The translations under genes and the position numbers were made by a program. Of a DNA stretch of 64,000 nucleotides, positions 1-10,568 are shown piece by piece. This DNA comes from Knufia peltigerae. Taxonomy: Eukaryota > Ascomycota > Eurotiomycetes > Chaetothyriales > Trichomeriaceae. Within the stretch, counting starts at the first letter, position 1, and every line of letters starts with the position of its first letter. Below the pieces are notes generated by a model that worked only from the letters and a program-made list of their open reading frames with translations, did no database searches and had not been told where the DNA came from. Where the stretch lies: contig JAPDRN010000021.1 of assembly GCA_030247855.1 (NCBI GenBank), positions 62,001-126,000 of the forward strand, written 5' to 3'.

Positions 1-843
1 GCACGGATGATGACACGCGTGGCAAGAACATTGACGGTAGCAACAAATCTAAGGGCGGCCCTGTCCTCTGAATCTTCCCTTGATCGACCACCGGGTGAAA
101 TCTAGCGGTGCCCGTGTGGTCCTGGTATTCTGGAGGTCCCCTTGCTATGCATAAAAGTGGTGGGAAGTGCAAAGCGGGCTAGCAGTGCTGACTACGAACT
201 GGTTTTCAGCGTGTATCATCTACGGGATTGCAATCGTGCAAATATTTTGTTATATACGGCTCATACGAACACACAAGTCCAAAGTCCAGCCATCAATCCC
301 CTCAAGAGCATAGCATATCGGTGTCCCTTTACGAAGATCTTTGAACTTAGCCCCCGAGGCTTGGAGTCCAAAACGAACAACGTGCCACCCTATAATGGAC
401 CCCCGGACTATCAACGAGAGCAAATGAAGCCTGGCAGACTCTGTGCGAGGCCGTCCCGCAGCCCGCCCAGTTCCCACTTTTATCGAGTCCCGCGCCTTCT
501 AAGGAGGCGATGGAAAAGGAGGAATCTCCCAAACCTTCGACATCGTTTCTTTCCCAACAGGACGAGCCCACAACCTTTCCGACCCTGGAAGTACTAGTTT
601 GTCCCACGGGGTGATCACCAAATATGGAGTCTAGACCCCGCCTGGTCAGGAATACCTGCACGAAGATGTTCAGTATCGTGCAGACTGTATAAGAAGCTCG
701 GGTGCGCCCGTCCAGAACGGTACCTACCATCTTGAACAGAATCCACACCAAGTCTACATCTTCGATTTATTACGACCAGGTACTGGTCTGCTGAGGATCT
801 CGCAACGAAGGCCTGTGTTGGTAATAACACTTGTTCAGGCGCT
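1..843. other. Left-edge intergenic region, no gene supported
   Basis: Only mutually overlapping short ORFs without recognisable motifs or splice structure are present. The right part is presumably the promoter of the MFS transporter that starts at 844. Confidence 0.5.
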
Positions 844-2916
844 ATGCAGGCGCAGCAAGTGCTGTCTCGCAAGGCGGAATCTCCGCAGATCGAATTTTCG
901 ACTCAACACATGGAAAAGACAGACGGCTCGGCGGAAGAACAGGTGGATGCGGCAGAGCCGAATGTGGTCTACGACAATCCAGAAGAAGAGCCTGCCCTCC
1001 ATCTGCGAACCTGGACGGCTGTGGGTGCCTTGTTCTTCCTGAACTTGGTCCAAGTATTTGCGCTTCAAGGCCCTCCTTCATTTGTAAGATGAGACGAGTG
1101 TCGTCCGAGCCTCAACGTTGAGGGTGGAATTTGCTGACGTGGATGGCTCTCTGGCACAGCTTGGCTACATCGGGGCAGACTTCGATGCTGCCGCGGTGCA
1201 AACATGGATTCCCGTTGCCCTCAGTCTCGTGCAGACTGTCCTCGCGCCCGTGGTATCCTCTGCGTCCGACACTTTCCAGGCTCGGAAATCAATCCTCATA
1301 GCTTCCTGCGCGGTCGCTTTCGTAGGATCGGCCATAGCCCCCCGGTCGGCCACCATATACCAGGTGATCGCAGCCCAAAGCCTGATCGGAGTCGGCATGG
1401 CCGCGGTGCCTCTGGCGTACGTGGTCCCGAGTGAGATTCTTCCCCGGAGATGGAGACCAAGTAAGTGGCTGCCTCAAGGCCAAGTTGGGAACGTTGCATA
1501 CTGAATGTCTATTTCGTTAGTGACACAGGCTGCCATGAATGTCGGGGCTTGCTTAGGTGGAATGATGGCTCCCGTGGTCATGGGCTTGTTTTCTATCAAC
1601 GATCGAGCCAAAGGCTGGCGGAACTTTTATGTGCGTGAATTACTCTGTACCTGTGTCTGGATCTTTCTCCGGTTAACTCGAAAGCAGTGGGTCCAGACAG
1701 GCCTCTGGGCACTGAGTGCCGCAGGATTGTTGTTCGGATACCGCCCTCTGAAGCGAAAGGGTCGCTTCGGCCATCTTTCCTTCCTGCAAAAGGTGGGCCG
1801 AGTCGACCTGGTAGGTTGCTCCATTCTCGCCCTGGGCATGTCGCTGGTGATTGCCGGTTTGAATCTCGGAGGCGGTCTATATCCATGGTCCAACTCTAGA
1901 GTCCTGGTCACGATGATTGTCGGGGGAGTGACTCTCGTCGCCTTCGGGCTGTACGAGCGATATGGCACTCAGACAGGTTTCGTCAACCACGAACTTTTCC
2001 GTGGTCGAAACGGTCGGACCATGATCGTCTGCATCTTCCTCATAGTCGTCGAAGCTCTCGTCGGTTTCTCTTACCTGATATTCTTCCCGGCACTGTAAGT
2101 GGCAACCCGTTCTCCTGCTTGGTCACGGCCACACGAGGTAGCACTTACTGAACTCCCTTCTTCCCCACCAGCACACTCGCACTTTTCGAGCAGACCCCCA
2201 TGCTGTTGGCGGCTCGCCAGGAGGCATACTGGGTCGGTATCATTTTCGGATGCCTCTCGACGGGCTATGCCAGCACCAAGCTCAGGACCATTCGCGGGCC
2301 CATGGGGTTGAGCTTTGTACTGTTGACGGGTGGAACGGTCGGATTTGCAACCATCCAGCCAAAGGACTCCACCACCTCGATCGCCATGGCCGCCTTGACA
2401 GGCCTGGGATCCGGTGGGACTTTGATTCTGACCCTGGCGGCCACCCAGCTCTGCACTCCGCATCACCTGCTCGCCACTTCCACGGCGCTCGTCGCCTCGG
2501 CGCGCGGACTGTCCGCATCAGCCTTCACCGCCGTCTACTCGGCGGCCGTGCGAAGCCGCCTCGGCTCCAAGATTCCCGCCTACGTCGCAAGGGCTGCCGT
2601 CACCGCCGGCCTCCTGCCGGAGTCGCTGCCGGCCTTCACCGCGGCGTTCCTACAGAATGATGCGACGGCGTTGCAGGACGTGCCCGGGATCACGCCGGTC
2701 GTCATCCAGGCCGCCACGGCGGCTCTCTTGCAAGCTCAAGCCGATTCCTTCAGGATCGTCTTCATCATCGCGGCGCCATTCGGGGTGTGTGGCTTCTTGG
2801 CCTCTTGGTTCCTGGGAGGTCTGCGTGCCACGATGAACTATCGGGTCGATGCCCCTGCGGAAGAGCTGCACGCGAAGCATCAAGTGACAGTTCGACACGT
2901 TGAACAAACCGCCTAG
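844..2916 (+). CDS. MFS transporter, TRI12/siderophore-transporter type
   Basis: I rebuilt five exons, 844..1083, 1160..1460, 1521..1630, 1688..2094 and 2172..2916, giving 600 residues in one frame. The introns (60-77 nt) use GTAAGA, GTAAGT, GTGCGT and GTAAGT donors. The product has a short acidic cytosolic N-terminus, then a first membrane helix near residues 59-80, about a dozen further hydrophobic helices and a central loop rich in Arg and Lys. Length and segment pattern match the fungal TRI12-like major facilitator family, whose members export toxins or import siderophore-iron, usually at the plasma membrane. The substrate cannot be read from the sequence. Neighbours are two cell-surface protein genes rather than a biosynthetic cluster, so a nutrient or metal role is as likely as toxin export. 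The start is the first ATG in frame. Confidence 0.85.
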
Positions 2917-3470
2917 TGCCTTCCCTGACAATGTCCGGGGCTGAGCGTCCAAAGATCAACGGAGGAGCTAGGGAGCAACGATTCCAGCAAAGAGTCGTAG
3001 AGCGCCGCGAGGACAGGGGAACTTGTCGTACACACCTGGATGTGTATTCCCATAGTAAGGGGATCATGTTTTGGAATCGATAAAAGGGCGGCCAACGCGT
3101 CCGTCTGACCCGTACTCTCGTTCCCGTCATTCCTACCCACCCATCTCAGCACATGTCGCGATCGACCAAGGACTACGATAGCGTGGGAAAGATTGCCCCT
3201 CACAAACCAGGCGGGCCAGGGGTTCTAGGTGAGGAAACTCGCAAGGAGCTACGGAGTACACACAGTAGCAGATGCCGTCGTCCTGGACATGGATATCACC
3301 TTGATGCTTCATTGGCCGACAACCACTTCCGATATCAAACAGCCCTGCCTTGTGTCCTATGTTACATGATGACCGCCTCCACCATTCCGGTGCGACTAAT
3401 TTTTTTCCCAACCCTCATCACTGTCCAATCTACCACCAGAGGCACAAATTCAGGTCCTTTCCCGTGACAT
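2917..3470. other. Intergenic region between convergent genes
   Basis: Contains the 3' ends of the MFS gene (plus strand) and the GPI-protein gene (minus strand). One copy of the dispersed TACGGAGTAC motif lies at 3250-3259. No coding signal was found. Confidence 0.5.
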
Positions 3471-4196
3471 TTATACAAAGTCCGCGATCGCTGCAGCGAG
3501 GGGAATCATGGCCAGCCCACCGGTCAGAACTGCACGACTTCCTGCGTTGCCAGAAGTCGCTGACGCTGCAGCACCAGACGAAGCGGCTGTGGCACTCTGA
3601 CGAAGCGAACGCTCGGGGTTAGCAGAAACTCTGATCTCGGTGTGTGATGTGACATACCCCGGAGCTACCAGATGCGGCGGTTGAGGACCCTGCCGTTGCA
3701 CCCGAACCAGCGGACGAGCTGGCAGCTGTTCCCTGGGCCGTCTTAGATGGACTCGCAGAATCCGTGGCGGAAGCTGTGGTGGTTGAAGAAGAGGTGCCGT
3801 TCGCCGCGGAGGTCGCGTTGGCGGGGACCGGTGTCGCGTCGAGTCCGCAGCCCTGAGCCGCCTGCGCGACGCTGTTGCCATAGTACTGCCAGATGTTGAA
3901 TTGGAGTGCACAATCAAGGCAATCGTTCAGTGAAGTCGTGAAGTTGGTTGAATTGCAATAGCCTTGGGTTCGACCATCAACGATCACGGCTCCTGTAGCC
4001 AACGAGTCAGCCTGGCTTTTGAGATTGTCTTGCCGACAACATTGGAACCTGAACACCTACCACAATCGGCGTGACAGTCATACTCTGGAGTTCCCGGGGC
4101 TTGTCGACGGTGCAGAGGCACAGCTTCTGGGTAAATAAAGGCAAGGGCAGGGTAGATGATTGCGGCGAACGCGAAAACCAGCATGGAAGCACGCAT
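3471..4196 (-). CDS. Secreted Cys-rich GPI-anchored protein, unknown function
   Basis: Three exons, complement(3471..3596, 3658..3992, 4061..4196), give 198 residues. Introns of 68 and 61 nt have GTAGGT and GTATGT donors and good branch sites (GCTGAC, TGCTAAC). The product opens with a hydrophobic signal peptide (about residues 1-19). A compact domain follows with six or more cysteines, including a DC-H-ADC motif, a CLDCA motif and a QGCG motif. A long Ser/Thr/Ala-rich stalk comes next, and the protein ends in a hydrophobic tail typical of GPI attachment. This layout is common among uncharacterised wall or surface proteins of moulds; it is not a clear CFEM domain. It lies divergent to the BIM1-like gene, so the two could share regulation. 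Function is unknown. Confidence 0.75.
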
Positions 4197-5150
4197 CTTG
4201 AGCGAGTGTCGGGGCAGTGTGTGGGTGAGAAAAGGTAAGCTTGAGACGCAGGAGAACCCAAATAGTCGATGGCAACGGTTGTAGAAAAAGACAAGAACCC
4301 GCGAGGAACGCCCGCCGGTTCATATACTCAGTCAAGGCCAAATCAAAGGCCCGTCACACCCTTGCAACGTGGCGCATGAACCACACTGTTGCCGAACATG
4401 TTTTCTGTCCGATGCTCGCATTGGGTTCAACTGGCGTCCCACTCGTGCTCTGGACATCGAGGATTCTCGAAAGTCGGCATCTGCTCGTGGTCACCACGCG
4501 AGCAGGGACCCCAAGTATTTTGCCCTTGAGGTGGAGCTTGCCAGGGTCAATAGTCGACGCCTGGCATCGACCGGTTTGTCTTGGGAGTGCGCGAATTATC
4601 TTATCTGATCATGTAATTCTTTCGTCTGACGTTACCATTTCTTTCCCAATCTCGCACATTATCGGCCCAAAACAATTCTGTCAGCTCAAAAGAATTAGTA
4701 GCCACGCCAAGGAGAGGGGATCTAATCAGATTAGATTCCGAGAACGGCCTCCCTCCCCTACGACGTGGTGGTGGTGCGCCGACTGCTTCTGTGGACCAAC
4801 CCCTCTGCGTCAAGAACTTCCTAACGAAGGGAATGCTGTGACTCACACCACTGGGAGGGTGCGTTTGACAGAGTTAGCGAAAGTTCAAAGCTGCCGTGGC
4901 GACATCGGAAGTAGCGGGCATGGCTTTGCCTGGACAAGAATGCCACGAACTGCAACCTAGTGTGTTCTTCATGTGGATGTAGCTCGTGATATACTTCCCA
5001 CCCTGCTTGCAAGTATAAGACGGCATCCAAACCACACCCCCGCCTCCTCAAAAGGCAAATCTGCATTGTTAATAACAGAAAGGATTGCTGCTGATTCCCT
5101 TCCCCAACATCATTGTATCCCTCGCTGTACTTCGACAACGGGCTTTCAGC
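4197..5150. other. Shared promoter region of two divergent surface-protein genes
   Basis: About 950 bp between divergent starts. A long plus-strand ORF (4241-4960) runs through it but has no domain, no signal and atypical composition, so it is treated as chance. No other element was recognised. Confidence 0.45.
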
Positions 5151-6124
5151 ATGAAGGGCGGATTGAACCTTCTCTCTTTGGGCGCTTGCATCATTGCCCT
5201 CGCCCAGGCGCAACATGGCGAAGACTATTCCAAAACGATGGGACCGGTTGCATTTATGTGGCCACCTGACCGCGTATGGGGAGCTGCTCAAGACAATACT
5301 GCACCCTGTGGTTCAGTGGCGGGGGTGACCAACAGGACCCAGTTTCCACTACGTATGTTTGTGTGGGCTGTTAAGTTCCTGTGCTAAAATTCTTGCAGTC
5401 AATGGCCAGGTTGCTCTTGTAGCACAGGATGAATCCTGGTCGGTCCAAGTCGCCATATCCTACAGCAACAGTAAGACATAAAGAACCAAACATGTCTGAG
5501 CACTGAGGCTGACGGGTGAATGTAGATCCCACCTCCAACGACGATTTCCAAACGATCATCGCTCCAATGAGGATACCAGAATTGGATGAAGGACACCAGT
5601 GCTTCCCCATTGTGAACCCACCCGCCGACGTCGAGACCGGGTCAAATGCCACGCTGCAGATCAAATACGTTTCCGACTTCGACACTGATAAGAATGAGAC
5701 ATTTTACGCCTGTTCAGACATAACTTACATCCCAACCAGCCAATTCACCTACCAGGTGCCGTGCTTCAACGCCACAATCGAGGACTTCAACATCACCGAG
5801 CCGAGCTCCAGCGCCTCAGGCACAGCCGCGGGAGCGAGCGCCACGGCACCGGCCCCTTCGCAGAGCTCGAGATCATCCTCGTCAGGTCTCTCGGGAGGCG
5901 CCATTGCAGGCATTGTGGTTGGCGTTGTTGCAGGAGTAGGCTCCATTGCTGGCATCCTCTTGTTCTTCTTCTGGCGTCGTTCTGCACGAAACAAGCGTCT
6001 GCGTGAACACGAAGCGTCCGTGAGAGCGGTGAAATGGGACGAACAGCTAGCAGGTTCGCCTCCAACGTCACGAGCCTCGACCCAGGATATTGCGCTCTCA
6101 AACATGCCAGGCAATAGGGCTTAA
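5151..6124 (+). CDS. BIM1/X325-like copper-binding surface protein with transmembrane tail
   Basis: Exons 5151..5352, 5399..5470 and 5526..6124 encode 290 residues. A signal peptide (1-20) is followed by His22 close to the predicted mature N-terminus. The hallmark stretch of the LPMO-like X325/BIM1 family then appears: a PPDR motif, an APCG motif and an NRTQFPL motif, with a later GHQCFP segment. Known members bind copper without oxidising polysaccharides, and the Cryptococcus protein Bim1 helps copper uptake. Here a Ser-rich linker leads into a single membrane helix (roughly 222-250), a WRR stop-transfer signal and a cytoplasmic tail of about 40 residues, instead of a GPI signal. The histidine sits further upstream of the PP motif than in canonical members, so copper binding is inferred. 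It lies in a surface-protein neighbourhood with an MFS transporter. Confidence 0.8.
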
Positions 6125-6742
6125 GATGGACTTCGGATTGTGGGCTGGATTCGAGAAAAGGGCGATGCCTACCATGGTGACGGTCGGGTCAATGGAGGAA
6201 GAAGGGCCTCGATTGATAGGAAAGACATGACACCCGGAAGGGGATTATCTTCCCTTTGAGAGCCGGCACACGAGGTAGCTATGCAGCACTGATATGTAGC
6301 ATCCATAAGCTCCAAGAATAACGCACTTACGACTACATGTTTTTGTAACCACAACATATCTTGTCGGATTTCAGAGTAGACAGTGGTAGGAAGGCGGATA
6401 TACGGAGTGAATGATCTACGAACTGACGTCCTGGTCCACCGTAGACAATCCGGCGGAGTACCCACCCACCTGAAGTCCGGAAACTTTTCGATGCTTTGAA
6501 GCTTCCCTTGTTCGGATACAAGGAGCCAGCAATTCCTATTCCTAGACGCCTCTCGGGTAAGACACCTCTCTTCTTCAATCAAATACCACTTTAACCAAAC
6601 TATCTCACCTCATAACTCACCCGCAGTCTTCCTAAGACCTCCACATCGGCCTATCTCGAGCTCTTTGCAGAGTAATATCAAGCTTTGTGTACGGCCGGCT
6701 CCAACAGTTATACACACCACCTTGTCCCTGAAGTCAGCAAAT
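6125..6742. other. Intergenic region
   Basis: About 600 bp holding the 3' region of the BIM1-like gene and the promoter of mic12. The pyrimidine-rich stretch at about 6590-6720 fits a fungal transcription start region. No gene supported. Confidence 0.5.
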
Positions 6743-7334
6743 ATGGGTTTCACAACAGGTTTCGTGAGTTTTCCCTTTCTCTAAGTCATCATGCCGCTCC
6801 TCGTGCTATGGTACTAATTCTCTGCTTTAGCTGGGTGGAATTACCCTAACTTACTCAGTCCTTTACATGTCATTATACGTGCACCGGACCAATAGACACG
6901 CGCAACGTACACTCCTCAAACAACAAGCGACGTTACTCAACTCAGCCGTCGACCCTCTGCCTCCGCTGCCCGACCCGCCGGCGTACGAAGTTCGGAAGGC
7001 GGGGTTGGTCGAAGAGCTCAAGGACCACTGGAACACCGAGGTCGAGACGATCGTGCGCAACCTGCAGACGACCGACTGGGCGGCCAAGCGTGGGGAGTGG
7101 GAAGACAAGATCGCGGCAGGCTGGGCCAAGATCAGGTCGAGTCAGACCGCTCAGGACCTCGAGGCCCGGGCCAAGGACACGGCAAAGGAGGTCGAGCGGA
7201 ACGTCAAGCAGGCCGTGAGCGAGGGGAAAGCCGCGGCCAAGGACGTGAAAGACAAGGTGGTCCAGAGTGGTGAGCAGGCGAGTGAAAAGGCAAAGAATGC
7301 AACGAGAGAACCGAGGCTCCTGGAGTTGAAATGA
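6743..7334 (+). CDS. mic12: MICOS complex subunit Mic12
   Basis: A 21-nt first exon (6743..6763) encodes seven residues. A 67-nt intron (GTGAGT to TTTAG) and the main exon 6831..7334 follow, giving 174 residues. The opening MGFTTGFLGGITLTYSVLYM is a short N-terminal membrane helix characteristic of Mic12 (Aim5/Fmp51), a subunit of the mitochondrial contact site and cristae organising system in the inner membrane. A hydrophilic region follows with Pro-rich PLPPLPDPPAY, then amphipathic, Lys/Glu/Ala-rich helices (residues about 60-165) that may form a coiled coil in the intermembrane space. Size fits fungal Mic12. A gene finder that ignores the tiny first exon would miss the membrane anchor. 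Confidence 0.85.
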
Positions 7335-8614
7335 AAAAGAAAGAAACTCGACAAGAAAGAAAAGATTTAAACAAAAACTAATGCTGATAACCATGATACG
7401 AACTTGATTCTCTCGACATTGTCTTAGGGACCTGCCGGAAACCACCCCCCCTCACTGTCACAATAAACTGGACTTCAAGACGGAACCCGGGACCCCCTGG
7501 TTCGCAAGATCTTGGTACCAGATTCGAGAAAGAGCGCCTCTGGACAATCCGAGTCCGATTTCCTTGAGCCGACATCGTCAGCTCGTCGAAGCGTTACGCG
7601 TGGCACGTGGGCATCAAGACTCTACTACTAGCCATCGAGGTCGTGTCTTTCCATTGTCAACAGCGAGGCTCATGCGTCGTCCAAATTATGGCACCCGGAC
7701 GCATACAGAGGCTACAAATCATCGACCTGCCCACTACTGACGAACCTCCCAAGTCGTGGGTGCTAAACGAATCGTGGATTGTGAACCAAGATGGATTCTC
7801 GCTTGCCCAGGCCATCGAAGATGGTGGCGACTCTTCTGGACAGACACAGCAGATCATGGGTCAGGGGGAACTGGGAATTCAAAAATTCATGGTGGTGACC
7901 AGGAGACGGTGTCACTCGCACCGAGGGGCATCAGAGCGCGAACCCAGGGCTAAATAGACGCCGGGGTCGATTTCTACCAGAGTCACAAGGCACAAAGGCA
8001 CATGTCTAACGGAATGTCATGCAATGGAGTCTTGTTGGTGGTGACAGAGTCTTCAAATGTCAACCACAGATCTTGGTCTTCCTAACGATCGATTTCGTTT
8101 CAATTTTCTTTCATCTATTTGAAATCTCAAGGCTATCCTTTGGAGTCATCTCCTTCCAGAACGAAGTACTTCCTCCCACCCCTTGATCTGCAACCCTCCC
8201 CGGGACAAAACAATACGAAAACAAGCACCCCGTAACACCGTGCATGGTTCATTGCCTACCTACCTTGTGTACCTAAGATTGTTTTCTCTTTTTGTTCTCC
8301 TTTTTCTTCATTCTCCCAATCAGGAACACCAACGCCATTGCGTCCCGTCGCATCGCAATTCAATTCAATCCAGTTCGTGGCTTCGTCTCTTTTAATCTTT
8401 GATTCATCCAATTCTTTCGTGGTCAATTGTGTCGTTCCCTCGTTCGTTTTTCTCATCAAATTCCTTTTTTCATTCTCTGGCTCCGAGAGTTCCAAGTCCT
8501 GATCCTGTCCCTGATTTGTCTCTGCTGCAAAGGTGTGCGCCGATGATCATGGCCTCGCCTGAGTAGGAAGAGGCAAAGACATTCTCGACCACCAAGTGCT
8601 TTGTCTTTGTCACG
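7335..8614. other. Intergenic region, no supported gene
   Basis: 1.3 kb between mic12 and a convergent minus-strand gene. Overlapping ORFs on both strands near 7607-7957 lack homology or splice signals that I can recognise. The part from 8090 to 8520 is strongly T/C-rich. Confidence 0.45.
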
Positions 8615-9789
8615 TCAGGGTGCCGGGGCTGATGGCGTCGGTGTACTTCTGGCCGCTGGACCAACAGCCTCGGTCGTCGACTCGTTGACTTTGCTCAAAC
8701 TCTTCTCGAGCTCCTTAACCCTCGCCCTCAGAATCTCGTTCTCCCGTTTCACCGCTTCCAACTCGGCGCGTTGGAGTGCGGCTTCTTCGTATCTCATTGC
8801 CGCCGCGGCGCTGGATCCGCCACCGGTATTTGTTGCACTGGGGCTCCGAGGGTGCCCGGTACCTGCTTCGCTTCCCACGACGCTGGTGGCGATGGCAGCC
8901 TGGTTATTGCTAGAGACGCTGCTACGGTGAGGATAGCCACCACCAGCGGCGGAGTACGGGCTCATGTTCGAACCGACACCCTGCTGCGTCAGATGGGGGC
9001 TGCCCGTCATACTGCTGCTCCTGAAACCCATGCCCAGACCCGACACGCTCGTGCTCATGCTGTTCTGCCGGCTCATGTCGGGACGTTCACGCGTCAGTTC
9101 CATGCTCGGGCGGCTGCTCTGATCTCGCGGGGCTGCGACGCCGGAGACACTGGTATGTCCTGCACTGGCGAGGTTGTCACGGATACTCCTGGCAGATCGA
9201 GCGGAGAGGTTGGAACTGCTCCTGTGCCGGCGCGTTGTCGTAGGGATGATGGTCGTCCCTGTGCCAGTGGATGTGTACGGGTCACTGGAAGAGAAGAAGT
9301 GGTCTGACGTGCTGGAAGTGGTGGAGGCGACCGACGCGGTTTGTGCTCGCAGGGCCGAGAGCTCACGGGTGAGGCGGTTGACCTGACGGAACCTCTCGTT
9401 AGATTCAGGTCCCTCTGAGGCCACGGGGAGGGGGGAGACTGTACAATACTCTCTTGCTCCTTTTCTAGTTCCAGGTGCAGTTCTGCCGCGGTCAACGGCC
9501 TCGGATGCCTAATCGGTCCTGGTCACCTTCTTGTCAGGCGTGTGATCTCATATTCAAAAGGCATGGTAGACCTACCTGGTCCAATGCCAACCCCCGTATT
9601 GTCTATCATTGTAGCTTGAGCGGGTCGAGGAGAACTAGGAAGACTGCTCTCGCTTCGTGGAAGGGGAGGAGGTGGCATCTGGGTTGACGTTCGTCGGGAG
9701 GCGGATTGCGAGGACGGTGGATGGACGGTGTGCTGAGGGTTGGGACCGTTGCGGGGTGATCGTGGAATAGAGTTGAGGTCTGGAGCCAT
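8615..9789 (-). CDS. Conserved hypothetical protein with C-terminal coiled coil
   Basis: Exons complement(8615..9382, 9445..9518, 9576..9789) give 351 residues. The introns are 62 nt (GTACAG donor, TCTAAC branch) and 57 nt (GTAGGT donor). The N-terminal 70 residues are Pro/Ser-rich and probably disordered. A conserved block follows, RPLTAAELHLELEKEQE joined across the second intron to VNRLTRELSALRAQ, a charged helix. A long Ser/Thr-rich low-complexity region leads to a coiled coil (about residues 285-325) with heptad-like Ala/Leu/Glu spacing. I recognise this arrangement as a widespread fungal protein of unknown function but cannot name a family. It may be a cytoskeletal or scaffold protein; that is inference only. 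Confidence 0.7.
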
Positions 9790-10568
9790 GGTGTGAAAGA
9801 GTGAATGCTGTATTGATTCTGGAGGGAAACAGTGGACGAGAAGGACGGAGGTGTCTGAACTTTTGGCCTTGTTGCTGCTATTGACAGTGAGGCACCATCT
9901 GCGCAGCTCGTATTGGGGCCACAGTTCATACAAGGTGATGTCGTCAACTGCAATACAGTGAACAGTAGCAGCACTTCTCTCGATCAACAGTTCGAACTTT
10001 CCACCAAAGAAATCGAGTAGCAAGGGGCGAGATTTTCGAAGGTCTCGGTATTATTAGGTTCAAAGGCGAACGTCGTGGTTTTGGTCGCCAACGCAATCGT
10101 CCTTTGGGAAATCAAGTGTCGCGTCGTAATGAACCAATCATGGCCGAATATGGACGCATTTGCTTCGAGACACCAAGAGATCCAACATATGGAGTATAAG
10201 CACCTACGTACGGAGTAAGTCCTAACAATACCAGCACGACACAACCAGTAAAGATATAAAATCTCTATATATTTGAAAAGCTGCACGCCAGCCAGAAGTA
10301 CCTATATATGGCCTCGTAACAAATACCCTTCCTCGACTCCTAAAGATGAGGTAGTGAGTGACCATAAAACCACTCCAGCTTCATGTACATCGTTTCAAAG
10401 TTCCAACATTCTATGCTCGCAACGATTGTGATCAGTTCCAAAACGATTCCATACACTTTTTCTGCCTGTCCGCGATGACTCGTTAGGCAATCGCTCCGAA
10501 CGCCTCATATCATATCCTGACATATCTCTGAAGTTGTGCCCAGAGGATTCATCCTTTTGAAGGAAATC
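9790..10568. other. Intergenic region
   Basis: Lies upstream of the coiled-coil gene and downstream of sip5. It contains one TACGGAGTA motif (10209-10217). No coding signal. Confidence 0.5.

Noticed and set aside
142..597. 151-codon plus-strand ORF at the left edge
   Set aside because: Arg/Pro/Ser-rich without motifs and overlapped by other frames; no support.
4241..4960. 239-codon plus-strand ORF
   Set aside because: Lies between divergent genes, has no domain, signal or intron pattern, and its composition (many Arg/Trp/Cys in no order) looks like chance.
7470..7560. tRNA-like GGTTCG sequence
   Set aside because: The stretch near CCCTGGTTCGCAAG does not continue into a B-box consensus or pair into an acceptor stem.
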